This document shows positions 53,185 through 62,500 of a DNA stretch of 64,000 bases, one piece after another. Position numbers and translations under genes: made by a program. The notes under the pieces are model-generated. The model ran no database searches. It was not told where the DNA came from and was given only the letters and a program-made list of their open reading frames with translations. The stretch comes from Lentimicrobium saccharophilum (GTDB lineage: Bacteria > Bacteroidota > Bacteroidia > Bacteroidales > Lentimicrobiaceae). Numbering within the stretch: the first letter of the stretch is position 1; each line of letters opens with the position of its first letter. Where the stretch lies: the NCBI RefSeq assembly GCF_001192835.1, contig NZ_DF968182.1, positions 318,349-382,348 on the forward strand, given 5' to 3'.

Positions 53185-54750
53185 ATGAAACGGATAAGCT
53201 GTCTGTTGATAAGTTGCCTGCTGCTGCTGACTGGTTTTGATGCCATCGCCGGTGATAAACTGGTGATGGAGAGCATGACCATGCACAGCAGGATACTCGG
53301 TCAGGAGGTTCGTTTTTCGGTGATACTGCCGGAAGGATATTATACTGAAAACCGACGCTATCCTGTGGTTTACCTGCTTCACGGCCTGGGCGACGATGAG
53401 ACTTCATGGCTGGAATACGGGCGTGTAGGTCAATACAGCCGCAATGCCACGGCATCCGGTGATATCGCCCCGGTGATTTTCGTGATGCCCCAGGCATTCA
53501 GGACTTATTATATAAATGACTATGCCGGAATTTTTCCATACCAGGATATGCTTGTGCAGGAATTTGTCCCTCACATCGACGGACTTTTCAGAACGATTCC
53601 ACATGCCGGCAACCGCGCGTTGATGGGTTACTCCATGGGCGGTTTCGGGGCGATGGTGCTCCACCTGGCCCATCCCGGGGTGTTCGGTGTTTCCGTCCCC
53701 CTCAGTATGTCGGTGAGAACGGACCAACAATATATGACCGAGGAAGCTTCCGGCTGGGATGAGCAATGGGGCCGGCTTTTCGGCGCTCCCGGTCTGACGG
53801 GTGCCGACCGCCTCACGGATTACTACAAGTTGCACAGCCCGTTTCATACCCTGCCCCGGCTTGGTGAAGTGCAGAAAAAGAACCTGAAAATATACATGGT
53901 AAACGGCGACGAAGAGCAAACCCTTTGCCGCAGCAATGAAATGTTACATATCCTGATGCACAGTATTGACGTTCCGCATCATTACAGGGTTATTGATGGT
54001 GGTCACAGCTTCAGGGTGTGGCAGGCCGCTTTGCCTGACGCACTGCGCTTTATCAGCGATGCCTTTGAAGGTAAACCTTACCGGGGTGATCTGATGGATT
54101 CTCCTGCAGCCGGACAACTTCCTCATGAGCAGATGATTGTGGTGAATACCGGCGGTGAGCAGGTATTTGCTTATGTACCGGATGATTATCAGGTATCTGA
54201 CAGAAAGTATCCCGTTATTTATTTTGCCGGAATTACAGGGCAGGAACAGATGGTTTCGGTCAGCAGGCTGCTCGACCGTGAGATCCGCGCTGGCAAGGCA
54301 ACACCCATGCTGATTGTATTTCTTCCCGGAAAGGATGAGACCGGGATAATCACATTGATTGATCAGCTTGAAAGACAGTTGCGCATTCGTCCCGGCTACA
54401 GGTTCAGATCTGTCGCAGGATATGGACAAAGCGCGGAAACCTCGCTGAGGTTGCTGAACAGAGAGATGCGTTTCAGCAGTTGCCTGCTTACAGGCGCTGT
54501 TCTGAGCGGTTCAGAAGCGGCTGAAATCCTGTCGTCATTTGAATTGGAAAAACTGAAAAGAACCAGTCTGTTCATTGATGCCCCCGATGATGGCTGTTGC
54601 GCTGAAGGCAATGGCGAACTGCACATGATGCTCCGCGATGAGGAGGTAAACCATGAGTACAGGGTAAGACAGGGTAGCGGAGATGAAGGCTGGATCTCAG
54701 GCGGATTTAGAGAAGCAATTAACATGATTTCTACAAGATTTCACAGATAA
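53185..54750 (+). CDS. Double-domain exported esterase (PF00756 type), second copy
   Basis: A 521-residue exported protein (signal MKRISCLLISCLLLLTGFDAIA, no lipobox), tandem duplicate of the upstream esterase, 3 bases after it. Domain 1 keeps the triad: Ser150 in GYSMGGFG, Asp242 in 'VNGDEEQ', His274 in 'GGHSFRVWQAALP'. Domain 2 (about 330-521) lacks the nucleophile elbow (GYGQSAETS) and the His, reading 'RVRQGSGDEGWISGGF'. Different targeting (soluble periplasmic against lipoprotein) suggests the two work in different compartments. Substrate unknown. Confidence 0.82.
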   Translation: MKRISCLLISCLLLLTGFDAIAGDKLVMESMTMHSRILGQEVRFSVILPEGYYTENRRYPVVYLLHGLGDDETSWLEYGRVGQYSRNATASGDIAPVIFVMPQAFRTYYINDYAGIFPYQDMLVQEFVPHIDGLFRTIPHAGNRALMGYSMGGFGAMVLHLAHPGVFGVSVPLSMSVRTDQQYMTEEASGWDEQWGRLFGAPGLTGADRLTDYYKLHSPFHTLPRLGEVQKKNLKIYMVNGDEEQTLCRSNEMLHILMHSIDVPHHYRVIDGGHSFRVWQAALPDALRFISDAFEGKPYRGDLMDSPAAGQLPHEQMIVVNTGGEQVFAYVPDDYQVSDRKYPVIYFAGITGQEQMVSVSRLLDREIRAGKATPMLIVFLPGKDETGIITLIDQLERQLRIRPGYRFRSVAGYGQSAETSLRLLNREMRFSSCLLTGAVLSGSEAAEILSSFELEKLKRTSLFIDAPDDGCCAEGNGELHMMLRDEEVNHEYRVRQGSGDEGWISGGFREAINMISTRFHR

Positions 54751-54781
54751 CGGATTATTAACACACCAAAAACAAGCAGAT

Positions 54782-55789
54782 ATGTTTATCGTAAGTAGTT
54801 ACACGCTGGCCGTTGCCCTTTGCTTCGTCACCATGCTATGCTGGGGCTCCTGGGGCAACACGCAGAAACTGGCCGCCAAAACCTGGCGCTATGAACTGTT
54901 TTACTGGGATTATGTTATCGGGGTTGTACTCCTCTCGCTGATCATGGGTTTTACACTGGGAAGCACAGGGGAACAGGGTCGCAGTTTCATTCCTGACCTG
55001 ATGCAGGTGAGTGCGGCCAATTTTGGCAGCGCCTTTCTGGGCGGTATTATTTTCAATGCTTCCAACATCCTGCTGTCTGCTTCCATCTCTCTGGCCGGTA
55101 TGGCTGTCGCTTTTCCGGTTGGCGTTGGACTGGCCCTGGTGCTGGGGGTGTTTATCAACTATTTTGGTGCACCATACGGAGACGCCGTTTTGCTGTTCAG
55201 CGGGGTGGCCCTCATTGTTTTTGCACTGATCTTCAATGGCGTGGCTTACGGAAAGATTACTAAAAACAAGGATAAGAATGTAGCGCGTAAAGGTCTGTAC
55301 ATTGCCATTGCAGCCGGTATCCTGATGTCGTTCTTCTACCGTTTTGTGGCTGCAGCCATGGATCTCAACAACTTTGAATCGCCTACGCCAGGAATGGTTA
55401 CGCCTTACACCGCCGTATTTATTCTTGCGCTGGGTATGTTGTTCAGCAATTTCTTCTTCAATACCTACCTGATGAAGAAGCCTTTTGTCGGGGAACCGGT
55501 TACTTACAAGGCGTATTTCAGCGGAGGGTTCTCCACACACATGGTAGGTGTGCTCGGCGGTCTGATCTGGGGTATTGGTACCTCCCTGAGTTATATTGCC
55601 ACCGGTGAAGCCGGTGCAGCCATTTCGTATGCACTCGGACAGGGCGCAACCATGGTTGCCGCCTTCTGGGGCGTATTTATCTGGAAAGAGTTCAGGGGAG
55701 CGACCAAAACCATTAACCTCCTTCTGTTCTTAATGTTTTTGCTTTTCACCTCCGGTCTCGCACTGATCATTGTGGCCGGTAATCAGTAG
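54782..55789 (+). CDS. Inner membrane permease of the sugar/ureide (GRP-like, RhaT/DMT) type
   Basis: A 335-residue protein with about ten TM helices. The N-terminal 'YTLAVALCFVTMLCWGSWGNTQKLAAKTWRYELFYWDYVIGVVLLSLIMG' and 'GGIIFNASNILLSASISLAGMAVAFPVGVGLALVLGVFINYFG' fit the glucose/ribose porter and ureide-permease relatives of the drug/metabolite transporter superfamily. In the ribose-scavenging loci described in Bacteroides, a transporter of this kind (RusT) imports ribose. Here it would pass free ribose, or a ribosyl compound, to RbsK. It follows the esterase by 31 bases. Confidence 0.83.
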   Translation: MFIVSSYTLAVALCFVTMLCWGSWGNTQKLAAKTWRYELFYWDYVIGVVLLSLIMGFTLGSTGEQGRSFIPDLMQVSAANFGSAFLGGIIFNASNILLSASISLAGMAVAFPVGVGLALVLGVFINYFGAPYGDAVLLFSGVALIVFALIFNGVAYGKITKNKDKNVARKGLYIAIAAGILMSFFYRFVAAAMDLNNFESPTPGMVTPYTAVFILALGMLFSNFFFNTYLMKKPFVGEPVTYKAYFSGGFSTHMVGVLGGLIWGIGTSLSYIATGEAGAAISYALGQGATMVAAFWGVFIWKEFRGATKTINLLLFLMFLLFTSGLALIIVAGNQ

Positions 55790-55846
55790 AATTTTAATTC
55801 CAATCACACAATAACTCTCATTCATTAACCAAAAACCAAAAAAACA

Positions 55847-56617
55847 ATGAAAAAGTTTTTTTCAATCATGGTGCTGGCAGCCATCACTGCCATGAGTTTC
55901 ACTGCATGCGACAACAAGGACGACGACGGAGATGATCCCATTGTTGTACCTCCCGCAAAAATCAAAACCATCAGCGTGAATTACGGAGACGGCGTTGAAG
56001 GCTATGAGTTTATTTACGACGCCAACGACAAGGTTTCAAAAATCTACAATTCATGGGAAGGCGTTGCGGTTGATACCATCACATATGACTACTCGGTAGC
56101 CGGCAAACTGACCATCACCAAGGAAGACTGGCCCACTACCTACGAACTCAATGCAGAGGGTCTGGTCGTTAAAGAAATCTGGGACGAGACCAGCTATGCT
56201 TCCTATGAATACGATGCCAATGGCTACCTCATCGGAATCAATGAATTCTGGGATGGCGCCAACCACAAGAAGTTTGATGTGGAAGTGACCAACGGCAATG
56301 TCACCAAGCATACCAGGTACAACGACGAAGGTGTTGTGAACCGTTACAAAACCTTTACCTACACTGCCGGTGAAAACACGGCAAAAATCCAGCAGGCCAA
56401 TGCCGTGGATTCAAACTGGAAAACCGTGGGCGGAATCTTTGGCAAGCCCAGCAATAAACTGGTTGACTATCTTGAATACTGGGATCCGGGCGACGAAGCC
56501 AACAAGAGAACCACAACCATCACCTACACCTTTGATGCTGAGAACAGGATTGCAACAATGACCCGCTCAGGTGACGGATGGCAGGAACTTTACGCCTTTA
56601 CTTATTACGAAGACTAA
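55847..56617 (+). CDS. Small lipoprotein with YD/RHS-like repeats, possible surface ligand-binding protein
   Basis: A 256-residue lipoprotein (signal MKKFFSIMVLAAITAMSFTAC, then an Asp-rich DNKDDDGDDP export-like tract). The body is a run of short two-strand units ('FIYDANDKVSKIYNSWEGVAVDTITYDYS', 'TYELNAEGLVVKEIWDETSYASYEYDANGYLIGINEF', 'KTFTYTAGENT'), like the YD repeats seen in RHS-related Bacteroidota lipoproteins. The tract after the Cys resembles the acidic surface-export signal of Bacteroidota lipoproteins. It could be a surface-binding protein like SusE/F, but this is inference. The upstream leader is A-rich (ACCAAAAACCAAAAAAACA), which replaces a Shine-Dalgarno in this phylum. Last gene of the operon. 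Confidence 0.72.
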   Translation: MKKFFSIMVLAAITAMSFTACDNKDDDGDDPIVVPPAKIKTISVNYGDGVEGYEFIYDANDKVSKIYNSWEGVAVDTITYDYSVAGKLTITKEDWPTTYELNAEGLVVKEIWDETSYASYEYDANGYLIGINEFWDGANHKKFDVEVTNGNVTKHTRYNDEGVVNRYKTFTYTAGENTAKIQQANAVDSNWKTVGGIFGKPSNKLVDYLEYWDPGDEANKRTTTITYTFDAENRIATMTRSGDGWQELYAFTYYED

Positions 56618-56699
56618 AAAGAAAATGAGCCCACCAATGATTAAAGAGATGTTTGATCTTCTTATTAATGATTGGTTGGTGTGTTTTTGAGGAGGGAAT

Positions 56700-56742
56700 A
56701 GAGGTGCTTTGCAGGCAATCTGCGGGCACCTCTTCCTTTTTT
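56700..56742 (+). terminator. Rho-independent terminator of the ribose/ADP-ribose operon
   Basis: Stem AGAGGTGC (56700-56707) with GCACCTCT (56726-56733), an 18-base loop, then CCTTTTTT. It is 83 bases past the last stop and marks the end of the unit. A weaker pairing CCACCAATGATTAA with TTAATGATTGGTTGG (about 56630-56680) precedes it. Confidence 0.82.
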
Positions 56743-56855
56743 CCTGTGAGGGTGAAAATCGGACTGATCCTGTTCATCAGGGCAGGGGTAAGTAAATGTG
56801 AAGAAATTACTTATTGCTCATAAAGTTCAGGTAATACAATAATAATCTGCTTTAT

Positions 56856-58337
56856 ATGCGAAACATCAGGTACAAAGGAATGCTTGCCGGGCTGCTGATC
56901 CTTTTTACAGGTCTGCTGTTGCCGGTTCCTCCGGGAATGTCGGAAAGCGCGCGCAATGCCGGGCTGGTAACCATACTGATGGCCGTCTGGTGGATTACAG
57001 AGGCCATTCCGATCTATGCCACCGCTTTCCTTCCCATGGTATTGTTTCCGCTGCTGGGTATTTTACCGGCCGGAGATACTGCCATTAATTATGGTCATGA
57101 CTTTGTACTGATGATGATTTCCGGCTTTTTCCTTGCCAAAGGCATAGAGGCCCAGAACCTGCATAAACGGATTGCTTTGGTGCTGATCCGCGCCCTGGGG
57201 ACCAGCCGCCCGGTGATTCTGATGAGCATTATGCTGGTGACCGCTTTCCTTTCGATGTGGATTGCCAATGTTACGGCTGCCCTGCTGATGCTGCCGATCG
57301 GGATGGCGTTGATTACCAAGGAAGAATCTTCCGGTACAGCCAGCCACTTCGGAACGGCCCTGATGCTGGGGATTGCCTACTCGGCCAGCATCGGCGGAAC
57401 GGCAACCCTGATCGGATCCCCAACCAATATGATATTTTCGGGAGTCCTCGCCAAAATGTTTCCCGAAGCGCCATCCATCAGTTTTCTTACCTGGTTGAAA
57501 ATTGGTTTTCCCCTGGTGGTTGTCTTTCTTCCGATTGTCTGGATTTACCTGGTGAAGCTCTTCAGGGTGCGTGAAAGCATTCCGGGCAGCAGGGAGCTGA
57601 TCGGCGATGAACTGAAATCCATGGGGCCCATGAGTCCTGGCGAAAAGCGGGTGATGTGGATATTTATACTGACTTCGCCGGGCTGGATTTTCCGTGAAAA
57701 CCTGGTGATCGATAATTTTGTGTTGCCCGGCTGGAGTAACCTGCTGGGCATGGAACATTATGTGCATGACAGCACAGTCGGTATGTTTTCGGTAATGCTG
57801 CTCTTTATGATCCCTGACGGAGCCGGGAAACGCCTGCTCGAGTGGAAAACGGCCGTGCAGATTCCCTGGGGCGTCGGGGTGATTGTCGGCGGAGGTTACG
57901 CCTTGGCATCGGGATTCAAGGCAACCGGGCTTGCCGAATGGCTTGGGCTGCAACTGGCCTTTGTCAGTGATTATCCTATGTTCGTTGTGTTGCTGATCGT
58001 GGTGGGATTTATTCTCTTTTTTACCGAAGTAAACTCAAATACTGCCACGGCCAATATTTTTTTACCGGTGCTGGCCAGCATGGCGGTCGCGGGGAATATC
58101 AACCCGCTTTTGCTGATGATTCCGGCAACCTTTGCCTGCTCGTTTGTATTTATTATGCCGGCCGGAACTGGCCCCAATACAGTTATTTTCGGCAGTAACC
58201 GGGTAACCGTTCCCGAGATGGCCAGGGCCGGACTGGGACTGAAAATCATCAGTATGGTGCTGCTGCCTGTACTGCTTTATTTTCTGATTGAACTTTTTAT
58301 GGGTATGGACAAAACGCTGCCGGTCTGGGCAGGATGA
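56856..58337 (+). CDS. DASS-family sodium-coupled carboxylate/anion transporter
   Basis: Inner membrane symporter of 493 residues, divalent anion:sodium symporter (SLC13/DASS) type. Many TM helices, with the hallmark repeat motifs 'SIGGTATLIGSPTN' (sodium and substrate site 1) and 'FTEVNSNTATANIFLPVLASMA' (site 2, the pseudo-symmetric SNT motif), plus 'LFMIPDGAGKRLLEWKTAVQIPWGVGVIVGGGYALASGF'. Substrates of the family are succinate, citrate, tartrate or sulfate; which applies here cannot be told. Downstream of the operon terminator, so transcribed separately. Confidence 0.92.
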   Translation: MRNIRYKGMLAGLLILFTGLLLPVPPGMSESARNAGLVTILMAVWWITEAIPIYATAFLPMVLFPLLGILPAGDTAINYGHDFVLMMISGFFLAKGIEAQNLHKRIALVLIRALGTSRPVILMSIMLVTAFLSMWIANVTAALLMLPIGMALITKEESSGTASHFGTALMLGIAYSASIGGTATLIGSPTNMIFSGVLAKMFPEAPSISFLTWLKIGFPLVVVFLPIVWIYLVKLFRVRESIPGSRELIGDELKSMGPMSPGEKRVMWIFILTSPGWIFRENLVIDNFVLPGWSNLLGMEHYVHDSTVGMFSVMLLFMIPDGAGKRLLEWKTAVQIPWGVGVIVGGGYALASGFKATGLAEWLGLQLAFVSDYPMFVVLLIVVGFILFFTEVNSNTATANIFLPVLASMAVAGNINPLLLMIPATFACSFVFIMPAGTGPNTVIFGSNRVTVPEMARAGLGLKIISMVLLPVLLYFLIELFMGMDKTLPVWAG

Positions 58338-58366
58338 GTAGTTCACACAGCTGAGGGAAAACAGGA

Positions 58367-59494
58367 TTATTCATTCAGCAGATTATAGCCCCCTTTAATC
58401 AGCACATTTTCAAGACCTTCCGGATTAAGAATTTCAGTGAAGCCTTGCATGCTTTCCCCGGTTTTAACCATTTTCCTCAGAAATACCATTTCCTTTTCAT
58501 TTTCTGATGTCTGCACAAGGACCATAGTGTTGCCTGCTTCGGTAAGTATGGCTTCATCGGGAAGCGCAGTTACCGGTCTTTTCCCGGTAATGATTTCTGC
58601 CTCAACAAACAGCCCGTGGATGAGGCTGGGCTGGTGTTCGGGCAGGATATTGCCCATCACAGTAATGGTTCTCGATTCAGGGTCAACAGCCCTGCTGTAA
58701 GAAGTTACCTTCCCCTTGTACTTTTGACGGGTTTGGTTGGGGCTGTAAAAGATGATATCCTGATCCGTTTTCAGTGATATAAGGTCTTTTTCATATACAG
58801 AGATCTTAAGCTGAAGTGAATTCAGGTCAACCATCTCCATCAATACCAGATCACTCCGGGTATGCAGGCCGGAGACTGCCGTTACCCCGGAGATGTATCC
58901 GTTAATCGGCGCATAAATACTCAATTCCTGGACAATTTGTCCTTCGGCAGTATTCAGGGTGTTCAATCCGGCCATGCTCAGGATGGATTGAAGGCTTTCG
59001 CTCCGTGCAAGCAATGTTTTATAATCTGCTTCTGCCTGCAAATAGGTCTTCCTTGAAGCGACATTATCATCAAGCAGGGCCTTCTGCCGCTCATATTCTG
59101 CCTTTGCCGGTTTCAGGGCTGAACGGGTTTCGGCATATTCCTGCTGCAAGCGGAGAAATTCACCGCTTTCAATAGTGCATAGCAGTTGTCCTTTTCTTAC
59201 CTGATCTCCTGTTTTTACTTTTATGAGCTTCACTTTGCCCTCAAAAAGGCTGCTTATTTTTGCCTGACCGGCTGGGGAGGCAATGACTTCTCCCCTGGCC
59301 TGTATGGTTTGCGAAAAGGTGCGTTTTTCCGGATTTCCTTTTTGCATGCCTGCAGCCTCAAATTGCGCCGGTGTTATTGAAATCTTCTCTGAACCTGCTT
59401 GATTATCTTCTGCAGGCAGCTGGACGCCCGGATTACATGCGAACAATAAACTCAGCGCTAGCAGAAAGAGCGGAAATGTATGTGTCGTCTTCAT
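58367..59494 (-). CDS. RND efflux periplasmic adaptor (CusB/CzcB type), lipoprotein
   Basis: Membrane fusion protein of a heavy-metal RND pump, 375 residues. Lipoprotein signal MKTTHTFPLFLLALSLLFAC. Lipoyl-like halves 'GQAKISSLFEGKVKLIKVKTGDQVRKGQLLCTIESGEFL' and 'IYAPINGYISGVTAVSGLHTRSDLVLMEMVD' flank a short coiled-coil hairpin (about 110-170); 'DPESRTITVMGNI' is a common CzcB segment. The C-terminal metal-binding CusB domain is short. Starts 7 bases after the pump gene stop; an operon of pump then adaptor. Confidence 0.9.
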   Translation of the reverse strand: MKTTHTFPLFLLALSLLFACNPGVQLPAEDNQAGSEKISITPAQFEAAGMQKGNPEKRTFSQTIQARGEVIASPAGQAKISSLFEGKVKLIKVKTGDQVRKGQLLCTIESGEFLRLQQEYAETRSALKPAKAEYERQKALLDDNVASRKTYLQAEADYKTLLARSESLQSILSMAGLNTLNTAEGQIVQELSIYAPINGYISGVTAVSGLHTRSDLVLMEMVDLNSLQLKISVYEKDLISLKTDQDIIFYSPNQTRQKYKGKVTSYSRAVDPESRTITVMGNILPEHQPSLIHGLFVEAEIITGKRPVTALPDEAILTEAGNTMVLVQTSENEKEMVFLRKMVKTGESMQGFTEILNPEGLENVLIKGGYNLLNE

Positions 59495-59501
59495 AAGTCA
59501 T

Positions 59502-62500
59502 TCAATCAAGGGTTAAATAATTTATATCCAGAACGATCTGATTATATGCAGCCACATTGTCAAGGTGGTTAAGCTGGATTTCGATGGCATTTTCCAGGCT
59601 CTGAATCAATCTGAAAAAGTCTGTCTCTCCGTTTTTATAGCTCAGATTTGCGGCCCTGATGATTTCTTCAGCAAGCAGTCTGCCGTGGCTTTCATAATAA
59701 CCAATGGCTTCGCTGTAACCGATCAGTTCATTGTTAAGTGATTTTTTTGCGGCTTCCAGCCTGAGGCGTAAGTTTCCGAGCCTTGCACCGGCAATTTCAT
59801 ATTCAAGTTTTGCCGCATTGATTCTGGCGCGCTGCCCTCCCCATATCAGGGGCATGGCCAGCCCGGCCTGGTAACCATAATAATTCTGTGCACCGGCATA
59901 GGAATTGGTGCCATTGAACCAGGTAAGGCTGATTTCGGGCAGGCGTGCATTTTTTTCCTCTGCAATCCTGCTTCTTGTTACTTCAGCTTCAGCCAGAAAA
60001 AGTTCTGTCTGCGGATTTACCATGCCTGCGTGTTCGCTCAGTAGCAGTGGTTCCAGCATTTTGAAAGCGATGTCGTATACTGTATCAGCCTGCAGCAGGC
60101 TTTGAAATGCAATTGCGGCCGTGTTCAACTGCGCGGTTATTTGCTTCAGTTGCAGCACAATCTGTTGTTGTCTGGCCTTTGAATTCAGCATTTCGAGGTA
60201 TGTATGTCCCCCATGCTCATAGCTCAGGGCTGCAGCAGCGGATAAATTGCTGTAGAGGCTGTCAAGGTATTGAAACCGTACTTGTTTATTCCTGAGATAC
60301 AGCAGCTGATTTACAGCTTTGTGCACTTCCCTGGTCAGTTGATATTTGCTCATTTCCAGGTTTTTGACAGCTGCTCTCGTTTCTGCCTGTCCGGTTTTTC
60401 GCTGTGCCATTAACAGGGTCGGGAAGCTGAAGGATTGTTCAGCACCGATAATGTAGAGGGGTTTGCCGTTTTCGGCAACATTATTCTGGTCAAAGCCATA
60501 ATAGATGCCGGTTTTGCCAAGGGCAGCCCTGGCGGGTATCATTACTTTGCTTTGTTCAGCCTGAAGTTCTCCGATTTTTATGGACTGGTTGTTAACAAGG
60601 GCTATTGATACTGCCTTTTCGGGAGTAATTTCAACTGGCTGGGCCAGGGCAACACCAGCCGGGAGCAACAGTAATAAAAGCAGGGGCAGGTTTTTCCGGG
60701 AACGGAAAGGCCATAACCTGATGCTGTTCCGGTTGTCGAAGATTGCATATAGCAGCGGAAGTGCGATCATGGTAAGCATGGTTGAGGTTATCAGTCCGCC
60801 AATCACTACAGTAGCCAGCGGGCGTTGCACTTCGGCGCCGGCGTTTGTTGAAACAGCCATCGGAAGAAAGCCCAGTGCAGCAGCAGCAGCGGTAAGAATC
60901 ACCGGCCTGAGCCGCTGCCGGGTTCCGGTCATGATGCGTTCGCGCATGTCTGAGATTCCCTGTTCCTTTAATTCTTTAAGGTGTTCAATAAGTACAATTC
61001 CATTAAGCACGGCAATTCCGAAAAGGGCGATAAACCCGACGCCGGCCGAAATGCTGAATGGCATGCCCCTGATCCAGAGCAGGAGCACACCTCCCACAGT
61101 TGCCAGGGGAATCGCCGAGAATACCATGGCTGCTTCTTTAAAAGATCCGAAAGCGAAGTGCAATAAAATAAAAATCAGCAGCATCGCTATAGGAACTGCC
61201 AGTTGCAGCCGCTTTGATGCATTGCGCAGGTTTTCAAACTGGCCCCCATAAGATACCGTGTATCCCGGGGGAAGATTCAGCCGGGTATCAAGAATATCTT
61301 TTAAATCTTTCACCACGGATTCCATATCCCTGTTTCGAACATTGATGCTCACCACCACCCGGCGTTGTGTATTGTCGCGCGAAATCTTGGCTGGCCCGGT
61401 TGTATAGGAGATGTCCGCCAGTTCACTCAGGGGGACCAGTGCGCCACCGGGTAAGGGAACCCTCAGGTTCCTGAGGTCTTCAATGCCTTTGCGTGACGAT
61501 TTTTCGAGCCTGATTACCAGGTCGAAACGCTTTTCTCCCTCAAATATGCTTCCGGCTTCGGCGCCGCCAAATCCGGCTGCGATATAATGATTCAATTCCC
61601 GGGTATTGGTCCCGTACCGGGCAATCATATCGCGCCGGTATTTCACACTCATCTGGGGAAGTCCGGCCGTTTTTTCAACAATAACATCTGCGGCTCCTTC
61701 CACCCCGTCGATCAGGTTTTTAACTTCAAAAGCTTTCTGATTGAGCACATCAAGATCTTCGCCAAAGATTTTTACAGCCACATCCGCCCTTACGCCTGTG
61801 ATTAACTCATTAAAGCGCATTTCAATGGGTTGGGTGAATTCATATTCAATTCCGGGAATTACTGAAAGTGCTTCCTTAAATTTATCGGCCAGCTCATCTT
61901 TACTTTCAGCCGATACCCATTCTTTTTTTGGTTTCAGTTTGATGATGATATCACTTTCTTCCATCGACATCGGATCCGTTGGAACTTCTGCAGCCCCTAT
62001 GCGGCTGACAATCTGATCAATCTCCGGGAAATTTTCGATCAGGATATTTTCCATTTGCGTTGTCAGTTCAATGGTTTCCGACAACGAGGTTCCTGTCTTA
62101 AGCACCGGTTGTATTACAAAATCCCCTTCATCAAGGGTGGGAACAAATTCACCTCCCATTCTGGAGAAAAGGATACCAACCAGTATCAGCGAAAGGGCTG
62201 CCATCCCGAATACGGATTTTTTATGATCGTAAGCCCATTCAATTACTGGTTTGTAACTCCGATAGGCGAAGTTCATAATCCATGACGAAATGCTTTTTTT
62301 ATTTTCCTTTACAGGCCTCAGGAAGATTGATGCGGCGACCGGCAGCCAGGTAAAACAAAAAATAATGGCTCCCAGCAGCGCAAAACTGAAAGAAAGGGCC
62401 ATGGGCCTGAACATTTTTCCTTCGACCCCGCTGAGTGAGAGGATGGGAATGAAAACAATAAGGATGATGAACTGACCGAAGATGGCAGAATTCATCATTT

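Noticed and set aside
56630-56680. Imperfect pairing CCACCAATGATTAA / TTAATGATTGGTTGG as a second terminator
   Set aside because: Mismatch in the middle, long loop and a far stronger terminator directly downstream at 56700-56742.
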